Assembly: GCA_964034945.1 (NCBI GenBank)
Contig: OZ035962.1
Coordinates: forward strand, 112,186,234-112,250,233
Origin: Chrysopilus asiliformis
Taxonomy: Eukaryota > Arthropoda > Insecta > Diptera > Rhagionidae
DNA: 64,000 bases
Direction of reading: 5' to 3'
Positions within the stretch are counted from its first letter, which is position 1. The number at the start of each line of letters is the position of its first letter. The translations under genes were made by a program, and so were the position numbers. This document shows positions 25,030 through 37,501 of the stretch, one piece after another. The notes beneath the pieces were generated by a model. It was not told where the DNA came from, searched no databases, and saw nothing but the letters and a program-made list of their open reading frames with translations.

Positions 25030-26897
25030 TTAGAAGTCTTTCAAGAACTTCTATAGACTTTTCTTTTAAATTTTCAAAAAATATTTACTAGAAAGGAAAA
25101 ATTAATTTTTTAACATTGTGGATTACAAGTGAAAGAGAGAGACATACATATTTTTTTTTATGTATTTTGTATACAACACCCAAAAATTTATATTTTCCTT
25201 TTTAGCATATTTGTTTAAGCAAAATATCGTCTTCGAAATAGTGATTTTAAGGTAGGGCTTTTTTTCCAGAAAATTTCAAAATTATAGAAATTTCTATATC
25301 TCTCATTCAAAAATAAAATAGAAGCATTTAACTTTTCCTAAATGTTGGCCAATTATATTTTTTCCCAAAGAACCCCGATTTACTTCGAATAAATACAAAT
25401 ATAAGTATCTTTTAGTAACGCGTTTTCTTCGTCGAAATACCCATAATTAACTAAATTCCGAGGTTAAATTTAGAGACCTTTATTCAATAAAGCGGCAATC
25501 CTATGAAATTAAATAACACCAAATAAGAATCAATTTAACTTTGATCTAAACTCAAACATTAAATGGAGTTTTGAAACTTTGTCAAAGTTATCTTCGTAGA
25601 TACGTACCGGTTTAAATCAGAATTTATGGCGAAAATTCGAAATCACAACGATGAAATAAGAAAAAAAAATTCCTTAAAAAAGCTCCCTATCGTTAAATAC
25701 TTATCATGGTTTTAGTAACTTGTAATTTGTATCTCCAATTAAAACTGTAGTCAAATTAAAACTTTACACCTAATAGATCATAAAAAATTAAGTCTTAGGT
25801 AGCAAAAATCGTTCTTGAAAAGTTCCTATTATACGTGGACGTAATAATTTCTCTCCATTCACATTACCATAGCTTGTGTTTTTAATATACGGTGTTATAC
25901 TGTTTCAAAGTAGTCTAATATTGACTTTCCCAAAAATAATTTATTGCCATTCGAAGTTAAGCCAATTTTCTAGGACCAAACAAATTGCTTGTCAAAACGC
26001 TTTAAAACACCGACAGACAAATAGATACAATCTAAATACCATGCTAGAACCAGGGTTACCATTTCTCAGAGTAGCACAACAACAAAAACCATATGATAAA
26101 ATAAAAGACACAAAATATAAATGGGAAAGTGTATGTCGGTCGGTGTATGTATGTATATGGGAAAATATTGGACGGCATCAATAAACATAGCAGTTCAAAC
26201 TATTCCAGACCTCCCAAGTCAATGGGAAAGCTTTCCATTGGGAAAACTCTCACACATACATACACCAAATCAAATTCATGTTTCCCGAGCAATGAATAAG
26301 GAGCAGGGCATTCAACAAAAGACAATACGGCTAAACGACTTAGGGTTAAAAGAGTGAATGCAAGCAAACGATCCTATAAAGTCGAGTTAGTAATATGGAA
26401 TGGCCATGTGTACACATTATCCTGTTAGAAATATCCCATGACGACTGTATAAGGATATAGAGGCACTATAACGTAGAAATTTATGTGGAGCCGGATATAA
26501 GCTAACAGGAAAGAATTCCGGATTGAAGAATTTTTTTTTCGCAAAGAAAGAGGTAGAGTAAGAAAAATCATTGAAGAATACATACTTTATTAAAAAATAG
26601 GTCTATAAAATACGTTACGCCAATTTTCAACCTTTCAAATGGCGCATTCTATTGACAAGTTTTCAGCCCAAAGAATATGATTTTACATATCTTTTCCATA
26701 CATCAAATTCCTATTGGATTTTTTTTTAAATTGCAACTAGATTTCACTACTAGTAGCCGTATTTGGACGACTGTCACTAACCTATGACTAGTCACAGATC
26801 GGTATAATTCCCACTGCCTTGTATCTCTCTATATTGGGATTCGAAAATCTTCCCATTTTATTTATTACAGAAGAAATCACTGGAAAATTATCATGTA

Positions 26898-27380
26898 CTA
26901 GCTTGAATACCCGTCGTTGCCGGGTTAAGTTTTTTTCAAATTTTTTTTTATGGTCTATGTTGGAGCTAAAGTTCAGGCCAATCGGCTCGGTAGTTTCCCC
27001 GCGAAGGGGTAACATAGAGGAAGAGCTAAGTTTCGAGATGACTTTACCCCCTCACCTTACTCCCCCCACCTTTCGGACTACTTTTTAATGGGTCTATGTT
27101 GGGGCTGGACCCCCGACGAGCATCTATGCCAAATTTCAGGCCAATCGGTTCGGTAGTTTACCCACGAAAAAGTAACACAGCGCAAAAACTAAGTTTCGAA
27201 ATCAATTTACCACCTCCACTTACTCCCCCACCCCTCGCGCTACTTTTCCGTATGCCTATGTTGGTACCAGAACTACCACAGACACTCATGCCAAATTTCA
27301 AGTCAATCAGTTCAGCCGTTTTTGCGTGAAAGAGGAACAGACAGACAGACACCAACTCATTTTTTTATATATTAGTATGA
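26898..27380 (-). mobile_element. Non-autonomous Helitron, copy 4 (internal duplication)
   Basis: On the - strand: A^TCATACTAATATATAAAA, GTCT repeats, body, perfect stem ACCCG-gcaacga-CGGGT and CAAGCTAG^T. It is longer than its relatives because a body segment (the block with TGGACCCC..CCAAATTTCAGGCCAATCGG) occurs twice in diverged form, at about 26945-27085 and 27088-27200. Confidence 0.87.
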
Positions 27381-27728
27381 TTGTAACAAAATCGCTGTAC
27401 GGATGGTGACTTGTGACCGGTCACAACGCCAGAATAAAAGCATAAATTTCAATACTCCAATTGAAATTTAAAAACGTCCTCTTTAAATTGATATTTCTAT
27501 ATTTTAAAGCAAAATTTTTTTTTGACGATTTTCATCCAAAATGATACTAAAATACAAGAAGTTTTTTTTAAACGTCCTTTTTACTTGTTCCAATTGCGTA
27601 ACATTTCCCTAATTTATATTTTATTCGGTTTTTTTTCTTTTAATGATTAAAACACATACCAAGCTAAATCATCATCCTGGGTAATAATAGAAACATACTA
27701 AAACTCGATATTCATATCCTTATTTCAG

Positions 27729-27864
27729 GTCCATTGTCGGAAGTACAAACAGCCGTAGGCTTAGAAGTTTCACTGCCATGCGATCTGGGGCCTGGAACGA
27801 CGACATCCGACAAGGTCCAGCTTGTCATTTGGTATAAGGAAGGAAACACGAAGCCAATTTACAC
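27729..27864 (+). CDS. Sidestep-family exon: first half of Ig1
   Basis: Acceptor is tatttcag and donor is gtaagt. The exon starts in phase 1 (two bases complete a codon from an upstream exon) and ends in phase 2. It encodes residues 1-44: a VQTAVGLEVSLPCDL strand with the first Ig1 cysteine, then the KVQLVIWYKEGNTKPIY segment with the core tryptophan. The phase-1 start requires at least one upstream coding exon carrying the signal peptide. I could not identify it in the 27.7 kb to the left. Confidence 0.92.
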
Positions 27865-30800
27865 GTAAGTTGATACGAATCCTAAGTAGTTCAACGTCTT
27901 TTATTCCTTATTCCTTTACTTCCTCTTCCCTGCTGTTTGGAGAATCGAATCCTAACCTGAAGACCGACCGACTGGCATCTTACCCTCAAGAGTATGTTCG
28001 TGTTCGTGAATATCCACTGGGACAATGTCCTTTTCACTCTCTTTTACGTTTTCTCTTTAATTTTTTTTGATTTTTTTCTCTGTGCGAGATTTTTTTTTTG
28101 TTCTTTCACTCTATGGGTGAGCTGCTTGCAATTTCAATTTCTTCCTTTCGGCGACACTGAAAGAAGGACAACGCAGCACCAAAAGCGTTTCCTTTATGTA
28201 TTTATACTCCTTTAGCGTATCCTTAAGGATCTCAACATAACAGAGAATCACTAATGCCATCTTCTAGCTGTCTGCGATTTGTCACGCAATTAAAGTGGAA
28301 AAAAAATTCTTTATGACACATTTTTAAGGCGTACGACGATTTTTTTTTAATTTTGCTTCATTTATGTCACACAGGTTTTTCTTTAAAAAAAAAACTCTAG
28401 AATACGAAGAAATGTAAAGAAAATGATGGAAAAACTCGGTGACAAAAAAAAAAACACGACAAAAAGACAACAGAAAAAAACACAGAAAATTGAGTGGATT
28501 TTCCACTTTTATGTCAGAAAACATTTTCCTTTTCTACTTGTACCATAAGATGCTTTTAACAAATGTCGAGAAAGACGGCAAGAATTTAAACGGATCAAAC
28601 AAAAAAAAAGAGTTTTTCATTTATAAAAAGCTTTAATGAAAATTCTCTCAATGTGACTATAATAGCTGAAACATTGATATGAATTGGCGTCTTAAGTTGA
28701 TAACATTCTTAAAATGAATTTAACTCGGCCAAGATGTTATTTAGTAGACACAGATGTTTAACAAACGGTGTTCAGATAGAAATATATTTTTATATGGTTT
28801 ATGTTATTTTATGGAAAATTTATTTTAGATCTAATGGAAAGTTTTATGATTAAATTATGAACTTGAAATGTTTATTCAGGGTTTAGTCATTATCGGCGAC
28901 GAAAGAAGGAAGTGTGCAGGAATTTTAAGAATCATTAGATTATCATCCGCAGGAAACATATATTTATTCATGTCTGAAGCGAGAAAATCTGTAGCAGCTG
29001 TTGTGGAATTTCCAAATGGTCATTCGAAAATATTCTGTGTGGTCATTTGGGAAATTTTGCTGAAATATTTAGATTGGTTCACATATGCGTGAAATTGAGT
29101 AGAATTTGGAATTCCATAGGGATTAAACACTAAATGGGAATTTGAACATGTCAAAACTTTTAATTAGAGGAATCTTTTTAACAATTCAAATAAATTCCTT
29201 ACGAAAATTATAGTGTACAGATTTGTGTTGCTTAAGCCTCTTTTTTAATTCAGAATATTCAGCATGAAAATTTCAGTATGATAGGATTTCTGTGAAAAAA
29301 TAATCAAAATAATCATAATTGGTCGTAAAACAGGCGTTCCGACCATGAAGTCAAGAAATTACTGCGAATTTATGGTATTGCGACCAGTTTATGACTATTT
29401 GTGCGTCTAAGGTTTTATTATACAAAGTTTAATGCTATATTAGGAAACGGTATAAAAAATGTTCAATACAGGATTTCCTGATTTTTTCCTTACATATTAT
29501 TTGAAGATTGCATGGATTTGTGCTGATAATAACAAACATTCTAAGAATTATATGTTATTCAGTGGCAGATTCGTCCAATACACCAACAAATGTATTGTAG
29601 TAGGGGAAATTCATATGGCTAGAGCTTCCCGGGTAATGCGAAAAGCGAATCGGTAGCCGAAAATCTGCTAATGAGTTATCAGTAGTCAGAACAGCATTTC
29701 CCAAAATACTGGTTGCAAATCAGGTTATGTCACGGTTGTCTTTCGACCGGTTGCAACTGGGTTAATTTGTTATCGGTGGCAAAAGAAACCCGTTGCGAAT
29801 TAGTTTGTTTGTGACCAATCGGATAGTTGTTTCTATTCTCATGTCCGTCCGTCCGTCTGTCCATGAAAATCATAAATTTCGCGGGGATTGAGTTAGAGAC
29901 TTGAAATTTTTAATAGCTGTGTTTCTTGTAAATAGCAAGGCTAAGATCTGAAACGGGCAAAATAGGACAGTTCCTTCCTCGGTTCCCCATACAAACGAAA
30001 CAATTCCAGAATTTTTTTAAAGTGAAAACTTCTTTAGCGCCGTTGTGAGTGATTTCAAACTCGATGAAACGAAAAAGAGATAGGATTTTTTAGCCTGCGA
30101 GAAAATGAGATAGAATACAGATGGGTGCCGGTCAATTTATCGTAAACAAGAGTGATGGGTAGGGGAGAAGTGGTAGGAGGGTGGTAGGTGGAGGGAGGAA
30201 GTGGAGACAGGAGGAGATAAATTACTGATGTTTCGTCATACATTGTAATATATACATAAATGGATGTTTGTCTGTTTGTCTGTCTGTCTATTTGGCTGTC
30301 TGTCTGAGATTACAAAACTCAAAAACTACTGGACCGATTTTTACGCGGTTTTTTGCAAAATGATCTGTGTTGCCAGGAGCTGGTTTTTAGCTATGTAGAT
30401 TTTCAAAATTCGAAACGCAAGGTCCTGTAAGGATAATGAAAATATCCTTTTTCCCATTTTTCCCCGGAAAAATTGGCACTATGGGGTTTTTGGGGTCGCT
30501 GATCACGAATCCGGTACTAGATTTTCAAAATTCGAAATGGAAGGTCCTATAAGAATAACATTTTTTTCCAAAACTTTTTAAGTTATTCGACAACAATCTA
30601 CAACAAGATCGAAAACAGTAATTGACGCTGTATTTCAAAGATATATTGATCAAACCCAAACCAAAGCCTTAATGTTATACTGTAGTTATCATAAGCCGCT
30701 CGTGTCATTTATTGAAATTGAAAACAAAGAGTCTGAATAAAAAATATAATATGACTTTCCACTCCTGATACCGCATTTGTCTCATTCTCTCGCTGTTTAG

Positions 30801-33800
30801 TTTTCCTAAGGTTTCACTTCTACCGCGTGTGCACACACGTTTTTTTTTTTCAATAAAAATTTGGCTGCCATCTAGATTTTTTGGCGATTGGCCTATGGCA
30901 ATAAAAAAAAATATATCTGATAATAATTTGTACGGAATTTTTTCCCCGCAAAAAGAGGTCTCATGTCTGATAAAAAAAATTGTTTCAAATAAATGTGAAC
31001 ACCTGTTAATAAAAATATGTATAAGCAATGATTTATTTTTTGTATAACAAATCGTAATTAATTGGTATACGGTATTAATTTTCACTTTCACCAGAGGCAT
31101 CTAATAAGCATAGAAGTGTATTTTATAATTTATTTAACTACTAATTTAAATATCTGCTCCAATTATAAACTACAGTGAAAACATATCCAATTCAAACAGA
31201 GTAATTGAAGTATTTGATTTGAAAACAAGAGAATATCCTGACACATGCCACGGGGTACGTGGCAAATATAATTGTATTAATTATGAAAAGATACATACCT
31301 AAATTGATACGTATCCAACTCTTATGTAGATTTTAGGTCTTATTCTATGATTATCTTAAAGTTATCCGTTATGTAAACATGCGTACTGAATTTTTCCATA
31401 TTTCATGTTTATACACCGTGATCCTGTGTAACTGACACATGAATTTCTAAAATTAATTGAATTCTCATTGAAATTCGTGGTATAGGACTTTCATTTTCTG
31501 TTGAGAATTTCGTTTATGATATTAAGTTATTAACTGGAGTATCTTAATTCTCTTAACAGCCCATCTGTGTTCTACATATTGACAAGTCCCTGTTCAAATT
31601 CGAATGTGCTATGCTGTGCTGTTTGTTTCATTACCACTGGGAGGTTATCGTGAAACAGACACAAAATACAAAATACAGAATTCGAAATCCTAATTCAATT
31701 CAAGACGTGCTAAGCTCACCTACAAAAAATGCCCTTTCACCCTGAACGAAATAATAATAACAACAACAGCAACAACGAGTAGTATAAGATAAGAACCCCA
31801 TCAATTTGATACATCGGGATATGTGGTATGTTTACAGTTCAAATTCCCATCAATGTTATTAACTTTGAAATGTCCTCTTACGTTTCACATTCTGCCCTTA
31901 CTCAGCATTATTCATAATGTATATATTGGGAATATTTTGGTATTTTATGTATATTGAATATGCTTTCCTTTAGTTTTCCAATTCATCATCATCATCATCA
32001 TCGTGTGTAAGCTGGCTAACCAAAAATATAGGCGCGATAAGATAAACAAATATTAGACGGGAGCCGCCGCAAAAAAAAAATTTGTGAGAAAAAAAAAATT
32101 TTTTTTTGTTTGTTAACATAGAGTTTATAAAAAGAAATGAACTCTTTAAATATTAAATGTTTAGAGAATTTTAAATAACATTTTTCTAAGAAAATAAAAG
32201 AAATCATCTTCATTTCAACATTTTCGTACATTTTAATGTGTTACGATAAAATTGAAACGTTTACCTAAATCTATAAAGGGAAAGATAAACACATCCCGGA
32301 ATATTTTCGTATCTTCTTTTAAGGGTAGTCGAATATCGCACCCTTTTATATTTTGTTGATAACGTGTTTTATTCTTATGCTAAATTTACATTACAACAAT
32401 TTGATTCGGTTTCCTACTTTGGTTAGAGGTGTGCGTTTTACACAACTAAAAATTAAATATCCGTTTTCTGTAATTTACTACAGTTTTTTATATTGCAATG
32501 CATATCATCACTTTTTGCCTCACTGCAGCGACGAGATAAAAAAAAAGAATTGTCTCTGATCTTGCCGAAATGAAAAAAAAAAAAAAAATACAGGGCGCTA
32601 TATCAGGCGAGTATGGTGGATGTTACCATGCGGAAAAAAGCGTCAATTATCAGAGCGTTTTTGTGGCTAGAGCGTTTTTGTGGCTAGAGCGTTTTTGTGG
32701 CTAGAACGTTTTTGTGGCTAGAGCGTTTTTGTAGCTAGAGCGTTTTGTGACTGCCCATAAAAAGCATTAAACATTTAGAGGGAAAGGGTTTGCGCTAGTG
32801 TGAAGTGTCATACAGAAAATTGATAGAAAAGAGGGAGCAGGTTTCGAAACGATGTAAATTAGCGTAAAAGGTATTTTATGCTTTTTCTCCAGAAGATATG
32901 ACTCAAAATTTTAGCTCAATCGGTCGAATGGTTTTGGAGATCATAGAAAAGTTTTATATAAAAGCTAGTCTGTAAACCATAAATGGGTTTGAAACATTTA
33001 TAAGGAATTTTAACCCATAAACCGCCTGTCCATAAAATAAGCCAACATAATTATCGACTTTCCGAAGCCCTCTTCTTCCTCAAAAGTTTTTTTTTTCACG
33101 ATTTTTTATATTGGATTTATCATTACCGCGAATCTCCCCTGCAAAAGTTTGTCGTATTTTATGGGCACCCCCAAGCGACTGTCATGGTAGTATTGTTTAT
33201 TAGTTCAGGATTCATACTGATTGAATTTATGTCAAATTTTAACAGTGTAGCCTTTCAACTGTTTCTTAAAAATGAAGTACAAAAATATGCTTTAGAAACA
33301 TATCGCTTGGATAGATCATAGGAATATTTTCAAAGAAAAAATACGCTTTAACTCCAGATTGAAAATTTCCATCGTGATGGAACTCTAAACTGATAAGAAT
33401 GCCTCCTTCCTTTAACAAATCCACATTGCCATTTCATATCTTGGTGACTTTTTCCACTTAGAACTTTTTATCCTTGCTATATCATTTTTTTTTTCGTGCG
33501 AAATCACAAAAAACAACATATGTGTGTTTTTATTTTTCTCTGATAAAATATTTTGCCGTGGTAATATACGGAGACAAATCTTATGTTTCAGGTTCGATGC
33601 ACGAGGGAAGCCACTTCAACAGGCAGCACATTGGGCCGATCAGGACGTACTTAAGACTAAAGCCCATTTCTACTATGACACTAATCCGCCAGCCCTAAGG
33701 ATAAAGGGTGTACAGAAGAGCGAAGAGGGCCTATACAGATGTAGGGTTGACTTTCATAAATCACCAACAAGGAATTGGAGGATTAATTTGACAGTTTTAG

Positions 33801-36800
33801 GTATAAATACATAAACAATATTCGTTTATAACAAATAGACAATATGTTGCTATATATTACTCATATTATTCGTAAAGCATATGCTCTATGCTCTTGCTCA
33901 TCCCATATAATTTTCCAATTTGTACATAAAATACACACCGAAAAAGCCAAAGGATTTCCATAGCCTTTGCACGATTTTCACACAAATAAGTTATAGATAT
34001 CATTCACATTTATTTAATTCGTGTTACACATGGAGAATTTATATGATTTTTTGTTTTGTTGTTGTTGTTGTTGTTTAGTTCCGCCATCGCAGCTGATCAT
34101 ATTGGATACATATGGGGCCGCTATTACAGAGAACATAATTGGACCATACAATGAGGGAGCCAGTGTAAATATAACGTGTCTGTCAAGCGGTGGCATACCT
34201 CCACCAAGGGTCTCTTGGTGGCGGGAACATGCCCTACTGGATGATTCATTTCAAGTGTTACCTGATGGCACTGTCAGGAATATATTGCATATGAGCAAAC
34301 TCGCTAGAAAGGATCTTCATGCGGTAAGTTATAATCTATTATTATATGATGGTTAATAGCAATGTCAGAAAATGAATAATCACCCACTCGCTACATAATT
34401 TTACTTCGTATCTATTGACTAAATGACCTCATAATTCGCATACTTGGCATCGTTTGTTTACTTTTATTCTACATTTATAGTAAATTTATTTGAAATGGAA
34501 TTAGGGATGCATTATATTTGAAATTCCAACTCGATTTGATATGGAATATTTCGGGGAATCTCATTATAAAATATTTCAATTATGCGTACATCCCAAGCAG
34601 CATTTATGTCTAGAGTGACGTATGCGGTGGCCTTATGTCGTTATGACTCCTGTCAACGGCTATTCTAGCGGTTGACATGAACACCGCTGGAGACTTTTTT
34701 CTGTTCAAAAAAACAATAAGGGGGCTGTCTATATAATAAATCAAACTTTTAGGGGTGAAGGGAGAGAGAATCTTCGATGGTGTGCAGCTCAACTTAATGC
34801 GAAAAATCGCCAAAAATCATGACGAGAGAAGGGGAAGGGGGTCCGAAAATGCTAAAATTAGTGCGCAATCAACAGAAGATGTGATGCGGGGATTTAGCAC
34901 TCCAGATCTATGATCTCCTTAGCACCAAGCTATTACTAGTAATTTCGGTACAGCAAGTTCAATATGAAAATTAACATTCCCCCCACCCTCCCTTCACCAT
35001 TAACCGTTATTTCAACACGAAAAATGCAACATTTTCACGATATAGTTCTAAAAGTCTTTTGCGATTTTTTTTTTGAAGAGATGTTATTTAAACAAGATTG
35101 ATATACTATTTTTTTATTTTTTCGATTCAAACAATTTTTTAAAAACTTCAAGTCAGTGGGATTTTTTCTTGATTTCTACCAACGTTTTAAATAACGTCTC
35201 CGACTGTCTCGCTGTGACTTTTTGTACAACAAAAGTTAGCTACATAAAATTATCAAAATCTATGTATAAACATCTTTGAACATGTGAAATTATATAAAAC
35301 CGAATACAACTTAAGACCACTTTATGATAGTGAGAAAATTTCGAAAACTCCGAATAAAGCCATAGCACATAACTTCTCTCGATTCACACAATCGAGTATA
35401 AGAAGAAGAAAAAAACGCATTCGAAGCAATAATATGTGGTCAAGTTCTTATCCCTAAAATTATGAAATCATAAATGCAATCAATACTCAGAAATGTTCCA
35501 TAAACAATCATCAGCTCCAAATAACATACAACAATTTCTGCGGCCATATTTCTCGGTGCGTAAATTTTACGAGAAAATCTGCTGAATAAGACTTTTCCGC
35601 TCACATCAAAAAAGAAAAATAACAAAAACTCCAACAAATGAAAATCGATTTCTTCTTTTACCGATGCCTAAAGTGTTATTTGTTATATTGGAGTGTACGA
35701 TGCGTCCTACAGTTCAATTCATAAACTTCCTCTCCCGTTGAAGAAGACGACGATGATGATGATGATGGCTATGACGATATATTTGACGTTGAAATCGAAA
35801 TCCAAATCCAAATCGAACAAGGAACGACGACCCTCTACAGGAAAATAATATCGAAAAGTTTTCGATTTTTATGGCCAAACATCAGCGAACATAAACACAG
35901 CATCATATATGAGTAACATAATATGTTGTTCAAATGAGAATCCCTATACAATATAATATGTTGATATAAAAATATATGAAATTTACTGGCTTTGTGAGGA
36001 ATGTTGGCAACTGGGGGATGTGTGACCCTATAGCACATATGCTTCCGTATAGGCTTTCGTTTATATAGACCCGCCTTAGGCATTGTGACCAGTCATCCCA
36101 GCCCAGCATCCGCAATATAAACTACACAACCATAAAAAAAAATAGAAAAAATCACCTCATGCCCGGCAGTTATTTTCTTGGGAAGTTCTTCTCATCTCAT
36201 CTCTAAGTAGGGATCACTTTCAACGTCAAACTTCATTTCGTTTCATTTGGCCCTGCATCATTCGATTAATTTTCGAGAAATTTTAATGGACGAAATTCGG
36301 TTTCCAGAAGTCCATTCCGTTCGTATTTTGTGGCATATGCTCGAAACACAAAACTATTACTTTGGAAATATGTTCTCAGTTTGTTCTCATTATGTTGTTA
36401 TATGATGCCGACTGCCGCCACCAACAATAAGTAGAGAATCGCCACATTCGAATACCAATAGATGAATACGATCGAGTGATGGTTATTAGGATTAGGCCAC
36501 CGGCCGCATCCATTAGACCATACTATGTGTTTACAGCATAAAAAAGGCGTAAAATATCATTTGCATAGAATAATTTTGTAACCGAAATTTTATTGTTTCT
36601 GAATCACAAAAGCGATTTATTGTTCTGCGGCATAGCTTAGCGGATTTGCATTAAATTTATGCTCTAACGAGAGGATAACATGAATAACCATTTGGATTAG
36701 ATTTTCGATTAATACCAATACCTTTCGATTCAATGAATTATTGCCAAATCGGACAATGCAGTCAGACAAACAGTAAAGAAATAAAATTGTGTAGAGGCTT

Positions 36801-37460
36801 TATCAACTTAAAAACAGTTGACTGTAAACGTGGAAGTTTGCAGTAACTACACATATTAGATTTCGACACGTTAGTAGATAACCGGAGTAATTCAGTTGAT
36901 GGTCAATTTGTTCTCATTGTGTTTCAGTTTTATATATCGGCTACTCATTGAATAGAGTATATATCAGCACTATTTTGTCGAAATTTTCAAGAAAAAGCAT
37001 ATTTTTATGCACTGAATAGACAAAATAAATTTAAATATTCTGTGGTTCTTAAACCAATCTCTTGTAGTTTCTACGTTTCCAATTATTTTTACGAGGAATT
37101 TTGCTCATTTCCTTTCCAAAAAATATATAATAAGCACTATTGGCCTAAAAAGCTTTTCTTTAATTTCCAAAAATGTATGAAAAAAGAATATTTTCCTGCA
37201 GATAACGGGCCTAAGTCTGCTACCAAATAAACCCCTAAACCGGAGACACTTCAAATACTTGAAATTTTGTTTGAAATTTAAAACCCGGATACCCTGTATT
37301 GACCCAAAAATCTAGTCGAGTTTCAAATCTAGCGTTTTTTTAGCAATTCTAGTATTTTTTCAGATTTAAGGAAGATTTAATTTAAAAAAAAACGATTTCA
37401 CGACGAATTTTGTACTTTCCTCTGTTTTAGAGGGAAAGTATTGTATTCATGACGAAGACC

Positions 37461-37501
<41 letters not shown>

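Larger units (their letters stand above)
1..27728. other. Non-coding, repeat-rich region upstream of the first recognised exon
   Basis: No convincing coding sequence was found on either strand apart from the mariner remnant at about 14.1 kb. The many short ORFs here fall in repeats or AT-rich filler. The stretch may be the 5' intron of the Sidestep-family gene (if its signal-peptide exon lies to the left) or intergenic DNA. About 6340-6960 is locally less AT-rich and has partly open frames on both strands, but no protein family was recognised. Stretches not covered by a separate entry show only unassigned AT-rich sequence. Confidence 0.6.
27865..33591 (+). other. Intron between the two Ig1 exons (5.7 kb)
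   Basis: Runs from a gtaagt donor to a tgtttcag acceptor. It holds a GTCC-type repeat (29835-30060), a GTCT-bearing repeat (30243-30575), an ATC microsatellite near 31985, a 17-bp minisatellite (32652-32752) and unassigned AT-rich DNA. No exon-like segment was recognised. Confidence 0.85.

Noticed and set aside
33801..33814. Extension of the Ig1 exon reading frame to a stop codon
   Set aside because: The frame continues for a few codons past the gtataa donor, but splicing to 34079 restores the conserved VPPSQ linker, so the stop is intronic read-through.
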